Shown: one piece after another, positions 1-8,690 of the stretch
How the letters are laid out: each line of letters begins with the position of its first letter
Numbering within the stretch: the first letter of the stretch is position 1
Source of the DNA: Pseudonocardiaceae bacterium YIM PH 21723
GTDB lineage: Bacteria > Actinomycetota > Actinomycetes > Mycobacteriales > Pseudonocardiaceae
Direction: 5' to 3'
Assembly (NCBI GenBank): GCA_003600225.1
Contig: QZFT01000018.1
Span: forward strand, 62,001-126,000
Length of the DNA stretch: 64,000 bases
Translations under genes and position numbers: made by a program
Notes under the pieces: model-generated
Seen by the model: the letters and a program-made list of their open reading frames with translations, nothing else
Told to the model about the DNA's origin: nothing
Databases searched by the model: none

Positions 1-511
1 CGAAGACGCCGCCGCCGGATAACCCGGGCAGCCCGAGGTATCCCAGGGTGCCGAGGCGGTAGTTCACGGTCACCACCACGACATCGCCGCGTTCGGCCAG
101 CTGCCGGGCGTCGTAGTAGTCGCCGGAGCCGTACACGAACCCGCCGCCGTGGATCCACACCAGCACCGGGTACCTGCCCGGCTTCGCCGGGGTGGTGACG
201 TTCAGGAACAGGCAGTCCTCGCTGCCGAAGTCCGGTGTGCCGGGCAGGAACAGTCCCCGTTGCAGGCACACCTCACCCGGCTTCGTCGCGTCCTTTGTGG
301 ACACCCACGAATGGGCGGGTCGTGGTGCCCGCCACCGGTTCTCGCCGACCGGCGGGGCGGCGTACGGGATGCCCTGGAAGGTGCGGCTGTGCGCGGTGAC
401 CGTGCCCCGGACCGGGCCGTCGGCGGTGCGCACGACGGCCCGGTCGGGTGTGGCCGGCGGCACGGTCAGCAGGACGAGCGCGACCAGCGCACTAGCTATC
501 AAGGACCTCAC
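1..511 (-). CDS. Type-B carboxylesterase, secreted (partial; C-terminus beyond window)
   Basis: About the first 170 residues of an alpha/beta-hydrolase of the carboxylesterase type-B family are present; the rest, including the catalytic Ser, lies left of position 1. The N-terminus has a hydrophobic signal-like stretch, then the family segments VRTADGPVRGTV, FQGIPYA and an oxyanion-type WIHGGGF motif. The GTG start at 511 lies inside the end of the upstream paralogue (20-nt overlap), as in the next gene. A TTG at 502 with GGAG 8 nt upstream is an equally possible start. It is the last of three tandem paralogues on this strand. Substrate unknown; it probably hydrolyses esters outside the membrane. 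Confidence 0.85.
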   Translation of the reverse strand, partial: MRSLIASALVALVLLTVPPATPDRAVVRTADGPVRGTVTAHSRTFQGIPYAAPPVGENRWRAPRPAHSWVSTKDATKPGEVCLQRGLFLPGTPDFGSEDCLFLNVTTPAKPGRYPVLVWIHGGGFVYGSGDYYDARQLAERGDVVVVTVNYRLGTLGYLGLPGLSGGGVF

Positions 512-2030
512 TCCAGAAGGCCAGCTTGTGGTCGGCGACCTGATCGACCCGGCCGATGCCCGCCGGAGCGATGTCCAGGCCCTGCACGGAATGCGTCGCC
601 GGCAGCCAGAGCGGCAGGCCGGGCCCGTTGGGCTGGCCGGTGCGGGCGAAGTTCGCCCAGTACCGCTGCATCTGCGCGCCCAGTGCCTGCTGTTCCTGGT
701 TGAGCTGCACCGGAAGCGAGCCCGGGAACAGGTAGGCCAGCTCCGCCGCGTGGTAGGCGCCCATGTCGAGACCCGGGATGATCGGTGGGACGGTGCGGTC
801 GCGGAACTCGTAACCGAAGGTCGGGACGCGACGGCTCAGCTGCCCGGTGATCGTGTGTGCGGTGCGGGCCCAGAGCGCATCGGTGGTGACGGTGGCCCAG
901 GCCGTGGTCGGGCTGGAGTAGGCCGCCACCGGATACTTCGCCAGCACCCGATCGGCCTTGTCCCCGTAGGAGGCGCGCAGTGAGTCGGCATATGTCTTCG
1001 GGGTCAGCGGTTCCGGCAGGAACGCGGCGAAGGTGCGGTGCTCGTCCCGGTTGATGCCGATCATCGTCGGCACCCGGTTGACGTCGCCCCGGGCGACCGC
1101 CGTGGCCGGGTTCAGCGGCAGCACCGGGGTGTCGATCGCCGGACTCGCGATGGACGTGTCCAGGAACTTCTCCGACGGGAGCCGCCGCAGGCAGGCCACG
1201 TCGGCGCAGCCCAGGCTGGTGGCCAGGGCGGAGCCGTCCTTGTCCGCGGTCGCCCGCGGCGCCCAGTTGGACCCGGCCGGTACTCCGGGGTAGAACTCGC
1301 TGTCCCGCCAGGCCAGTTCACACGGCCCGCTCTGCAGGATCGCCCGGTGGAACAGGCCGCGGGCGCCGGGTGAGGCCAGCTGGCCGCACACGCTGAGCGA
1401 GCCCGCCGACTCCCCGGCGATGGTGACGTTGCGCGGGTCGCCGCCGAACGCGCGGGCGTTGCGCTGCACCCACTTCAGCGCGGCCTGCTGGTCCTGCAAT
1501 CCGAAGGTGCCGCCGCCGTCCAGCCCGGGCAGGCCGAGATAACCGAGGGCGCCGAGCCGGTAGTTGAGGGTCACCACGACCAGGTCGCCACGCTCGGCGA
1601 GCTGGGCGGCCGGGTAGTCCGAACCGCTGCCCGCGATGAATCCGCCGCCGTGGATCCACACCAGTACCGGGCGGGTACCCGGCTTGGCCGGCGTGGTGAC
1701 GTTCAGGAACAGGCAGTCCTCGGTGCCGAGTGGCGGGCTGCCCGGCTGGAAGACCGGCCGTTGCAGGCACACGCTGCCCGGCTTGGTGGCGTCCTTGGTG
1801 GACGTCCACGGGGTGACGGGTTGTGGTGCCCGCCAACGGTTCTCGCCGGTCGGCGGAGCGGCGAACGGGATGCCCTGGAAGATGCGGTTCGACGCGGTGA
1901 CGGTGCCGCGTACCGGGCCGTCGGTGGTGGTGACCACGGCCGGTTCGGCGGATGCCGCCGGTGCCAGTGCGATGAGGGCGAGTGCGGTGAGCGCGATGCT
2001 CAGGATGCGTCTAGTGGTCAAGGATCTCAC
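492..2030 (-). CDS. Type-B carboxylesterase, secreted (512 aa)
   Basis: Full-length carboxylesterase/para-nitrobenzyl-esterase family protein of usual length (about 510 aa). It has a Sec-type signal peptide (ALTALALIALAPAASA), FQGIPFAAPP, EDCLFLNV, the oxyanion motif HGGGF and the nucleophile elbow GESAGS. It should hydrolyse carboxylic esters extracytoplasmically; the natural substrate cannot be read from sequence. The GTG start lies 20 nt inside the end of the upstream paralogue (stop at 2011), a layout repeated at the next junction, so the three genes are probably one translationally coupled unit. TTG at 2021 with a better-spaced GGAG is an alternative start. Confidence 0.93.
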   Translation of the reverse strand: MRSLTTRRILSIALTALALIALAPAASAEPAVVTTTDGPVRGTVTASNRIFQGIPFAAPPTGENRWRAPQPVTPWTSTKDATKPGSVCLQRPVFQPGSPPLGTEDCLFLNVTTPAKPGTRPVLVWIHGGGFIAGSGSDYPAAQLAERGDLVVVTLNYRLGALGYLGLPGLDGGGTFGLQDQQAALKWVQRNARAFGGDPRNVTIAGESAGSLSVCGQLASPGARGLFHRAILQSGPCELAWRDSEFYPGVPAGSNWAPRATADKDGSALATSLGCADVACLRRLPSEKFLDTSIASPAIDTPVLPLNPATAVARGDVNRVPTMIGINRDEHRTFAAFLPEPLTPKTYADSLRASYGDKADRVLAKYPVAAYSSPTTAWATVTTDALWARTAHTITGQLSRRVPTFGYEFRDRTVPPIIPGLDMGAYHAAELAYLFPGSLPVQLNQEQQALGAQMQRYWANFARTGQPNGPGLPLWLPATHSVQGLDIAPAGIGRVDQVADHKLAFWSEVLDS

Positions 2031-3567
2031 TCCAGAAGTCCAGGTTGTGGTCGGTGACCTGGTCGATCCGGCCGATGCCCGCCGGAGCGATGTCCAGGCC
2101 CTGCACGGTGTTGTCGCTGGGCAGGTTCGGTCGCCACGCGGGAAGTCCGGGTCCGTTGGGCCGGCCGGTGTGGGCGAAGGTGGCCCAGTAGCGCTGCAGC
2201 TGTAAGCCGAGGGCCTGCTGGTCCGCGTTCAGCGTGATCGGCTGTGCGCCGTGGAACTGCTGGGCGCCCGGGAACAGGTAGGGCAGCTCCGCTGTGTGGT
2301 AAGCGCCCAATCCGGAGGTGCCGGGGATCATCGACGGCACCGTGCGGTCCCGGAACTCATAGCCGAAGGTCGGCACCCGGCTGGCCAGCTGCCCGGTGAT
2401 CCGGTGGGTGGAGCGGGCCCAGATGACGTCGGTGGAGATGGCGGTCCAGGCGATGGTCGGCGAGGGATACGCGGTGACCGGATACTTCGCCAGCACCCGG
2501 TCGGCGGCGGCTCCGTACGCGCCGCGCACCGCGGCGACGTACGTCTCCGGGGTGAGCGGTTCGGGGAAGAGCAGGGCACCGAGGCGGTTCTCGTCCCGGT
2601 TCATGCCGATCATCGTCGGCACCGAGGCCCGGTGGCCCACCGCCTGTGCCGGGTCCTCCGGCAGCAGCGGGGTGCCGAACGCGGGCTGGCCGAGTGGGAA
2701 GTCCAGCAGCTTGGCGACCGGGGTGGCGCGCAGGCAGCCGATGTCGGCGCAGCCGAGCTTGGCGGCCACCCCGGATCCGGTCTTGTCCGCGTCGGTACGG
2801 GAGATCGAGTAACCGCCCGCCGGCTGACCGGGCATCTGCTGCCCGTCGCCCCAGGTGATCTCACACGGTCCGCTCTGGATGATCGCCTTGTGGAACAGGC
2901 CCCTGGCGCGGGGCGAGGTGAGCTGGGCGCAGACGCTCAGCCCACCGGCGGACTCGCCGAAGATGGTGACGTTGTGCGGGTCGCCGCCGAACGCGCGGGC
3001 GTTGTGCTGCACCCACTTCAGGGCGGCCTGCTGGTCGGCCAGACCGAAGTCACCGCCGCCGTCCAGGCCGGGCAGGCTCAGGAAACCCAGGGCGCCGAGC
3101 CGGTAGTTGAGGGTCACCACGACCACATCGCCACGCTCGGCGAGCTGGGTGACCGGATAGTCGGAGCCGGCTCCGGTGGTGTACCCGCCACCGTGGATCC
3201 ACACCATGACCGGTTTCGTCCCCGAGGTGCGCGGGGTGCTGACATTCAGGAAAAGACAGTCCTCGGCGCCGTCCTGCGGCCCGTTCGGATCCGTGATCGG
3301 CCGTTGCGGACACACGCTGCCCGGTCTGGTCGCGTCCTTTGTGGACTCCCAGGGCGTGACGTGTTGTGGGGCCCGCCAACGGTTCTCGCCGGTCGGCGGG
3401 GCGGCGAACGGGATGCCCTGGAAGGTGCGGTTCGTATCGGTGACGGTGCCCCGGACGGGGCCGTCGGCGGTGCGTACGACGGCAGGGTCGGCGGCTGCTG
3501 CGACGGGAGCGGCGGCCAGCAGAGCGAGTGTGGCCAGGATGGAACTCAGAAATCGTGTTCGACGCAC
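2011..3567 (-). CDS. Type-B carboxylesterase, secreted (518 aa), first gene of the tandem set
   Basis: Carboxylesterase type-B with a signal peptide (ATLALLAAAPVAAAA), HGGGY oxyanion motif, GESAGG nucleophile elbow, and the conserved ends YEFRDRTVP and LDFWSEIL shared with its neighbour. A GTG start at 3567 is preferred over the longer frame start at 3600, because AAGGGGG lies 7 nt upstream and the resulting N-terminus (MRRTRFLSS) is a normal signal-peptide n-region. It is the promoter-proximal member of three tandem paralogues that overlap by exactly 20 nt each. A decayed fourth relative lies just upstream at 3685-3830. Confidence 0.93.
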   Translation of the reverse strand: MRRTRFLSSILATLALLAAAPVAAAADPAVVRTADGPVRGTVTDTNRTFQGIPFAAPPTGENRWRAPQHVTPWESTKDATRPGSVCPQRPITDPNGPQDGAEDCLFLNVSTPRTSGTKPVMVWIHGGGYTTGAGSDYPVTQLAERGDVVVVTLNYRLGALGFLSLPGLDGGGDFGLADQQAALKWVQHNARAFGGDPHNVTIFGESAGGLSVCAQLTSPRARGLFHKAIIQSGPCEITWGDGQQMPGQPAGGYSISRTDADKTGSGVAAKLGCADIGCLRATPVAKLLDFPLGQPAFGTPLLPEDPAQAVGHRASVPTMIGMNRDENRLGALLFPEPLTPETYVAAVRGAYGAAADRVLAKYPVTAYPSPTIAWTAISTDVIWARSTHRITGQLASRVPTFGYEFRDRTVPSMIPGTSGLGAYHTAELPYLFPGAQQFHGAQPITLNADQQALGLQLQRYWATFAHTGRPNGPGLPAWRPNLPSDNTVQGLDIAPAGIGRIDQVTDHNLDFWSEILDH

Positions 3568-3684
3568 GATCAATCCCCCTTGACTGATGCCTCTCGGCAT
3601 TTTTCACCGTAGGGGGAGTGTCGAGCGATTATTACGGGAAGAAGGACCCCCGTGATCCCGGACGAAGGTCCCTCTCCCACCCGA

Positions 3685-3830
3685 TCAGCCGAGGATTTCG
3701 GTCCAGAACGAGTAGTTGTGCTCGTTCTGCACCTCGGCCCGGTCTATCCCCGCCGGAGCGGAACTCGTAGATGTAGGCGGGCACGTCCCTGGCGGCCAGT
3801 CAGCCGAGCAGGATTCGGAGCTGTCGCATG
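3685..3830 (-). pseudogene. Remnant of a fourth carboxylesterase (C-terminal pieces only)
   Basis: Reading the minus strand, one frame gives LAARDVPAYIYEFRS, matching the LASRVPTFGYEFRD region of the neighbouring esterases. It is followed after a frame change by APAGIDRAEVQNEHNYSFWTEILG and a stop, matching their extreme C-terminus (IAPAGIGRIDQV...FWSEILD). About 90 residues that separate these motifs in the intact genes are missing and the N-terminal 80 percent is absent. This is a collapsed, non-functional paralogue upstream of the intact three. The left edge is exact (stop codon); the right edge is approximate. Confidence 0.75.
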
Positions 3831-3898
3831 GCCGCTGATCGTGCTGACCGTCCGTTACCGGCGAAAGGTGTTCCACACGACGTAAAGCCGCAGTTCAC

Positions 3899-3933
3899 AG
3901 GTGCTGTGAAGGAAGTAAGGCACCTCCAGGTGC
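3899..3933. promoter_or_regulatory. Possible operator: three AGGTGC/GCACCT half-sites upstream of the aldo/keto reductase
   Basis: AGGTGC at 3899-3904, GCACCT at 3920-3925 and AGGTGC at 3928-3933 form one tight and one wider inverted repeat in the gap between the esterase remnant and the reductase start at 4004. The rest of 3831-4003 holds no gene I can support. No cognate regulator is adjacent. Confidence 0.3.
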
Positions 3934-4003
3934 GTGGCCGGAATGCATTCAGCCGTTATCTGGTTGAGACTAGGAGTACGCCACTGACAGGAGAGTGTGT
4001 TTC

Positions 4004-4846
4004 ATGAGTGTTGTGCCGGACATCGAACTGCACGACGGTGTGAAGATCCCCCAGCTGGGCTTCGGCGTCTTCCAGGTTCCCCTGGACGAGACGAAGGCCG
4101 CCGTGCGCAGCGCCATCGAGGCCGGCTACCGCCACATCGACACGGCGGCGATCTACGGGAACGAAGAGGGCGTCGGCCAGGCGATCGCCGAATCCGGTGT
4201 GCCGCGCGACGAGCTGTTCATCGTGACCAAGCTGTGGAACGAGGCCCAGGGCTACGACTCCACGCTGCGCGCCTTCGACGAGAGCCTCGGCAAGCTCGGC
4301 ATCGACGTGCTGGACCTGTACCTGATCCACTGGCCGTCCCCGCACCGGAACGCCTACGTGGACACCTGGAAGGCGTTCGAGAAGCTGCACAAGGACGGCC
4401 GGATCCGGTCCATCGGCGTGTCCAACTTCCACGCCGAGCACCTGGACCGCCTCGTCCAGGAGACCGAGCTGCGGCCGACGATCAACCAGATCGAGCTGCA
4501 CCCCCGGCTGCCGCAGCAGGAGCTGCGCCTGGCCAATGCCAAGTACGACATCGTCACCGAGGCGTGGAGCCCCCTCGCGCGTGCCGCGGAGAAGGAGACC
4601 GGGCTGTTCGACGAGCCCGCGCTGAAGGAGATCTCCGAGAAGCACGGCAAGACCATCGCCCAGGTGGTGCTGCGCTGGCACATCCAGCTCGGCAACGTGG
4701 TCATCCCGAAGTCGGTGAAGCCGGCCCGGATCGCGGAGAACATCGACGTGTTCGACTTCGCCCTGGACGAGGCCGACCTGGCGGCGATCGCCAAGCTGGA
4801 GACCGGCGACCGCGTCGGCCCCAACCCGGCCACCGCCACCTTCTAA
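4004..4846 (+). CDS. Aldo/keto reductase (280 aa)
   Basis: NADPH-dependent reductase of the AKR superfamily, close to the 2,5-diketo-D-gluconate reductase group; it reduces aldehydes or ketones in the cytosol. The catalytic tetrad is visible: Asp46 and Tyr51 in DTAAIYGNE, Lys76 in VTKLW and His109 in LIHWP. The C-terminal phosphate-binding IPKSVKPARIAEN segment is also present. Start ATG 4004 is chosen because CAGGAGAG lies 8 nt upstream; an in-frame GTG at 3995 lacks this. It is convergent with the MFS gene, the two separated only by a palindromic element. The physiological substrate is not evident. Confidence 0.93.
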   Translation: MSVVPDIELHDGVKIPQLGFGVFQVPLDETKAAVRSAIEAGYRHIDTAAIYGNEEGVGQAIAESGVPRDELFIVTKLWNEAQGYDSTLRAFDESLGKLGIDVLDLYLIHWPSPHRNAYVDTWKAFEKLHKDGRIRSIGVSNFHAEHLDRLVQETELRPTINQIELHPRLPQQELRLANAKYDIVTEAWSPLARAAEKETGLFDEPALKEISEKHGKTIAQVVLRWHIQLGNVVIPKSVKPARIAENIDVFDFALDEADLAAIAKLETGDRVGPNPATATF

Positions 4847-4855
4847 ACCTTGGCT

Positions 4856-4921
4856 CCGGAGTTGACGATGTTCGCGCACGCCCAGGAATCGGGCATTGCG
4901 CCCGAACATCGTCAACTCCGG
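4856..4921. repeat. Dispersed palindrome copy 1, terminator position
   Basis: Perfect 19-bp arms CCGGAGTTGACGATGTTCG (4856-4874) and its reverse complement (4903-4921) around a 28-nt loop that itself contains GCCC/GGGC and CGCA/TGCG pairing. It sits 9 bp after the reductase stop and 9 bp before the MFS stop on the other strand, so it could terminate both transcripts. No T-tract follows. Relative to copies 2 and 3, the A/T pair near the stem base is changed to G/C on both arms. Confidence 0.9.
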
Positions 4922-4930
4922 GACCGCTTT

Positions 4931-6205
4931 CTAGGCCAGGGCGGCGCGGCGAGCCCTCTCCGCCAGCAGGTGCTCGTCGGTGCGCGCGTCGTAGTTGCGG
5001 AACGCGGGCAGGGATACCGCCAGCGCACCGACCGCCGCGATGCAGGCCACGCCACCGGAGATGATCGAGGTGTGCAGCCCGGCGATCTTGGCCACCCCGC
5101 TGGACCGGACACCCGCCAGCTGCGGACCGGTCAGGTAGGACAGCATCTCGATCGAGGCCAGCCTGCCCCGGTACTCGTCCGGGATGGACTGGTTCCAGAT
5201 GGTCACCCGGAACAGCCCGCTGATCCCGTCGGCGAAGCCGCCCAGCGCCAGCAGCGGCACCACCAGCCATAACGTGTCGAAGAACCCGGCGAGCGCGACG
5301 CCGACGCCGAATCCGGCCGCGCCCAGGATCACGCCGAGGCCGTGCCGGTGCACGTTCTTCACCCAGCCCGAGGTCAGCGCGGCGAGCCCGCCGCCGAGGC
5401 CGAAACTGGCGTACAGGAAGCCCAGCACCTGCGGGCCGCCCATCCGGTCAGCCCAGAACGGCAGCAGCGCCATCGGCGCGGCCAGGAACATGCAGGCGAT
5501 GTCCACGATGTACGTACCCAGCAGATCCTTGCGAGCCACCGCGTACCGCATACCGTCCACAATGGACGACAGGCTGGGCTTGCCGCCCTCCATGCCGGGT
5601 GGCACCGGGGTCAGTTTCCGGATGAGCTGCAGGGAGATCAGGAAGGTGAGGACGTCCACCGCGTAGGCGATCGGCACGCCCACCGCACTGATCAACACGC
5701 CGGCCAGGGACATGCCGACCACGCCGGTGAGGCTGTGTTGCACGAAGCCGAAGGCCGCCGCCGAGGTCTGGTGTTCCAACGGCACGTACCTGATCACCAT
5801 GGGATCGATGGCCGGCCGCTGGATGGCGCTGCCGGCCGCGGCCAGCGCGCCGATCACGTACAGCGGCCAGATGGCCGGGTGGGGGAGCAGCGAGTTGGTC
5901 AGCAGGCCGGCGGCGCACACCAGCAGCGCGATCTCGCTGAGCAGCACGAGCTTCTGCCTGTTGTAGGCGTCGGCCAGCGCGCCCCCGTACAGGCCCACCA
6001 GGACCATCGGGATGAACTCGACCGCGCTGATCAGGCCGACCGCGAGGTACGAGTTGGTCAGCTGCTTCATCTGGAACGGCACCGCGATCATCGTCAGGAT
6101 GCTGCCGAAGCTGCTGACCATGCCCGCGGCGGTGAGCAGCCGGAAGTCCCGGGAGACGCGCAGGGCCGTCAGATCGATTCGTATGGACTTCAACCACCCA
6201 GGCAT
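4931..6205 (-). CDS. MFS exporter, EntS/MFS_3-type (424 aa)
   Basis: Twelve-helix major facilitator of the group that includes enterobactin and macrolide exporters. The N-terminus WLKSIRIDLTALRVSRDFRLL followed by long hydrophobic helices is typical, and the loop after helix 2 carries GLYGGALADAYNRQK, the MFS signature. The protein ends with a short charged cytosolic tail. Substrate unknown; drug or siderophore-like efflux is a family-level guess. ATG 6205 gives the usual length. Both flanks carry copies of the dispersed palindrome, so it is probably a single transcription unit. Confidence 0.88.
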   Translation of the reverse strand: MPGWLKSIRIDLTALRVSRDFRLLTAAGMVSSFGSILTMIAVPFQMKQLTNSYLAVGLISAVEFIPMVLVGLYGGALADAYNRQKLVLLSEIALLVCAAGLLTNSLLPHPAIWPLYVIGALAAAGSAIQRPAIDPMVIRYVPLEHQTSAAAFGFVQHSLTGVVGMSLAGVLISAVGVPIAYAVDVLTFLISLQLIRKLTPVPPGMEGGKPSLSSIVDGMRYAVARKDLLGTYIVDIACMFLAAPMALLPFWADRMGGPQVLGFLYASFGLGGGLAALTSGWVKNVHRHGLGVILGAAGFGVGVALAGFFDTLWLVVPLLALGGFADGISGLFRVTIWNQSIPDEYRGRLASIEMLSYLTGPQLAGVRSSGVAKIAGLHTSIISGGVACIAAVGALAVSLPAFRNYDARTDEHLLAERARRAALA

Positions 6206-6266
6206 GGGGTGAATCGTGGCCTATACCCAGGTCATCCGGCCAGCGATTTTTGTTGTGACGGCCGTC

Positions 6267-6321
6267 CCGAAGTTGACGATGTTCGGGGCTCGTTCCTCGC
6301 CGCGAACATCGTCAACTTCGG
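6267..6321. repeat. Dispersed palindrome copy 2
   Basis: Arms CCGAAGTTGACGATGTTCG (6267-6285) and its exact reverse complement (6303-6321) with a 17-nt loop. It lies 11 bp downstream of the FKBP stop (minus strand) and 60 bp upstream of the MFS start, which is where a terminator between the two genes would be. Confidence 0.9.
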
Positions 6322-6332
6322 AGAAAACGGAC

Positions 6333-6707
6333 CTAGTTCACGCCGAGCAGGTCGACGATGAAGATCAGGGTCTCGTTGGGCTTGATCACGCCACCCGCGC
6401 CGCGGGGGCCGTAGCCCAGGTGCGGCGGGATCTCCAGCCGGCGGCGGCCGCCGACCTTCATGCCCTTCACGCCCTGGTCCCAGCCCTGGATGACCTGACC
6501 CTCACCCAGGCCGAACTGGAACGGCTGCTGCCGGTTCCAGGAGGCGTCGAACTCGGCGCCGGTGGAGTGGGACACGCCCACGTAGTGCACGGTCACCGTC
6601 TGGCCTGCCGCGGCCTCCGGGCCGTCGCCCACGGTCAGGTCGGTGATCACCAGGTCGGCGGGGGCATCCCCGTTGATCGGGTCCACCTCGGGCTTGGTCA
6701 ACGCCAT
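6333..6707 (-). CDS. FKBP-type peptidyl-prolyl cis-trans isomerase (124 aa)
   Basis: Single-domain cytosolic FKBP that catalyses proline isomerisation during folding. Visible family segments are VTVHYVGV, FDASWNR, FQFGLGEGQVIQGWDQGVKGMKVGGRR, LEIPPHLGYG and the C-terminal LIFIVDLL. Start ATG 6707 is preferred, with AGGAG about 9 nt upstream; the longer frame runs into the neighbour's promoter region. It is divergent from the amino-acid permease. No signal peptide or extra domain is present. Confidence 0.94.
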   Translation of the reverse strand: MALTKPEVDPINGDAPADLVITDLTVGDGPEAAAGQTVTVHYVGVSHSTGAEFDASWNRQQPFQFGLGEGQVIQGWDQGVKGMKVGGRRRLEIPPHLGYGPRGAGGVIKPNETLIFIVDLLGVN

Positions 6708-6798
6708 GCTTGATCGCTCCTGCATTAGTAGGTACTGCGTAGATCCTACGGAGTCCCCGGAGAGATCAATCCTGAAACGGCTTGGAGGTGTGACCCCA

Positions 6799-8193
6799 TT
6801 GAGTGAGACTGTCCGGGTGACAGCGGAGCCGACCGGCCAGTTGCGCCGGGACCTGAGTGGCAGACAGATCGGCATGATCGCGCTGGGGGGCGCCATCGGG
6901 ACCGGGTTGTTCCTAGGATCCGGGCTGGCGATCTCCCTGGCCGGTCCGGCCGTGGTGTTCGTGTACGCGGCGGCGGCCGTGGTCGCGCTCGCCCTGGCCT
7001 ACGCCCTGGCCGAGATGGTCGCCGTGCACCCGGACGCCGGCGGATTCGGCGCGCTGGCGCACCGCTACCTCGGCCCCGGAGCCGGATTCGTGCAGCGCTG
7101 GATGTACTGGCTGGCGGTGATCGCCAACATCGGCAGCGAGGCCGTGGCCGCCGCGCTCTACCTGCGGTACTGGTGGCCGCAGCTGCCGCTGTGGACCGGG
7201 GTGGTCGTCCTGTCGCTGGCCATGATCGCGGTGAACGCGGTCGCGGTGCGGTTCTTCGGCGAGTTCGAATACTGGTTCGCCATGATCAAGGTCGTGGTGA
7301 TCGTGGCGTTCGTGCTGCTCGGCGGCTGCTACATCTTCCTCGGCCTGCCCGGGAAGCCGGCCATCGGCGCGTCCATCCTGACCGGCAGCGGGCTGGCCCC
7401 CACCGGCTTCGAGGGCATCTGGCTCGCCCTCACCGTGGTCACCTTCAGCTACCTGGGCACCGAGGCGGTCTCCATCACCGCCGGCGAGTCGCGCGATCCA
7501 CACCGCGACCTGCCCCGCGCGACCCGGCGCATGGTGCTGCGGCTGTCGTTGTTCTACGTGCTGGCCATGGCCGTGGTGGTGACCGTCGTGCCCTGGCAGG
7601 ACACCGCCGCCGCGGGTGGCCTCGACCAGAGCCCGTTCGTGAAGCTCTTCGACCTGGCCGGGATCCCGGCCGCCGCGGCGATCATGAACTTCGTGGTGCT
7701 GACCGCCGCGCTGTCCGCGATGAACACCAACCTGTACGTGGCGACCAGGATGACCTACTCGCTGGCCACCGACCGGATGGCGCCGTCCTCGCTGGCCAAG
7801 CTCAACGCCAACGGCATCCCGGTGCGCTCGCTCGCGCTGGCCACCCTCGGCCTGGTGGCCGCCGTGCTGGTCGCCACGCTGTCCCCGGACACCGCCTATC
7901 CGCTGCTGATCTCCCTGGCGCTGTTCACCGCGCTGGTCACCTGGTTCCTGATCTTCGGCACCCACCTGGCCTTCCGCAGGCGCGCCGGGGAACTGGCGGA
8001 ACGGCCGCCCATCCGGCTGGCCGGCGCGCCCTACACCACGATCACCGCCATGGTGTTCGTGCTCGCGGTCATCGTGACCACCGCGTTCACCAAGTGGTTC
8101 TCGCTGGCCTGGCAGGTGGGCGTGCCGTTCCTGTTCCTGCTGATCCTCATTTACCTGGTGATCCGGCGGAGGTCGACGGCTTCGGCGCGGTGA
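6799..8193 (+). CDS. Amino-acid permease, APC/AAT family (464 aa)
   Basis: Proton-coupled amino-acid importer of the AAT branch (proline/GABA/aromatic permease type). The family N-terminus is visible as LRRDLSGRQIGMIALGGAIGTGLFLGSG, followed by about twelve membrane helices and the consensus FSYLGTEAVSITAGES region. Chosen start TTG 6799 has GGAGGT 9 nt upstream; GTG 6790 and 6817 are alternatives. Its last 47 nt overlap the 3' end of the convergent FtsX-like gene. Substrate cannot be assigned from sequence. Confidence 0.9.
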   Translation: MSETVRVTAEPTGQLRRDLSGRQIGMIALGGAIGTGLFLGSGLAISLAGPAVVFVYAAAAVVALALAYALAEMVAVHPDAGGFGALAHRYLGPGAGFVQRWMYWLAVIANIGSEAVAAALYLRYWWPQLPLWTGVVVLSLAMIAVNAVAVRFFGEFEYWFAMIKVVVIVAFVLLGGCYIFLGLPGKPAIGASILTGSGLAPTGFEGIWLALTVVTFSYLGTEAVSITAGESRDPHRDLPRATRRMVLRLSLFYVLAMAVVVTVVPWQDTAAAGGLDQSPFVKLFDLAGIPAAAAIMNFVVLTAALSAMNTNLYVATRMTYSLATDRMAPSSLAKLNANGIPVRSLALATLGLVAAVLVATLSPDTAYPLLISLALFTALVTWFLIFGTHLAFRRRAGELAERPPIRLAGAPYTTITAMVFVLAVIVTTAFTKWFSLAWQVGVPFLFLLILIYLVIRRRSTASAR

Positions 8194-8662
8194 AGGCGTT
8201 GTCGTCCCAGTGGCCTGGTCCCGGTGCCTGTCCCTTGACCGGGCACCGAATGGCCACCGCCCTGCTGATCTCCGGGTAGCGGGCCTGGATCTCGGTGGCC
8301 AAGGCGTTCGCCTCGTCCTGGGAGACCGATGCCTTGATCGATGCCGGGAGCGCTTCCTGCCGGGTGAGCTTGACGAGTTCCGGCTGGTCCTTGAACAGTT
8401 TCTGGAAACTTTCGTAGGCCTTGGCCTTGGTCTCCAACTGTGGATCTGAGAGCCGCCGGTCGCCGCTCAGCTTTCCGGCCAAGGCACGCATCTGGTCGTC
8501 GGTCTCGACGTACAGGGTCAGCCTGGCCGGTTTGTCCGCGCAGGCCGGTTCCAGCTCGGGTTCCTTGTTCTTGGACAGCTGCATACCGACGAGAACAACG
8601 GCCACGATGATCACTGCGGCCGATCCACCCAGTAGCAGCGCCCGCTTCGCAGGTGCTCGCAT
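8147..8662 (-). CDS. Membrane-anchored FtsX-ectodomain-like protein (171 aa), copy 1
   Basis: One N-terminal membrane helix (about residues 8-28) is followed by an extracytoplasmic domain resembling the FtsX extracellular domain: a strand (LTLYVETDDQM), helix, the pattern AYESFQKLFKDQPEL, then ALPASIKASV and a C-terminal helix ending RYPEISRAV. FtsX itself has four helices and works with FtsE in septal hydrolase control; this protein has only the ectodomain-like part, so it may be a partner or decoy of such systems (inference). Two Cys flank the domain and could pair. It has an 18-residue C-terminal extension absent from copy 2. It is the last of three tandem paralogues. Confidence 0.75.
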   Translation of the reverse strand: MRAPAKRALLLGGSAAVIIVAVVLVGMQLSKNKEPELEPACADKPARLTLYVETDDQMRALAGKLSGDRRLSDPQLETKAKAYESFQKLFKDQPELVKLTRQEALPASIKASVSQDEANALATEIQARYPEISRAVAIRCPVKGQAPGPGHWDDNAFTAPKPSTSAGSPGK

Positions 8663-8690
8663 GAGCAGACGATAACCCGTGGCCTGAAGA

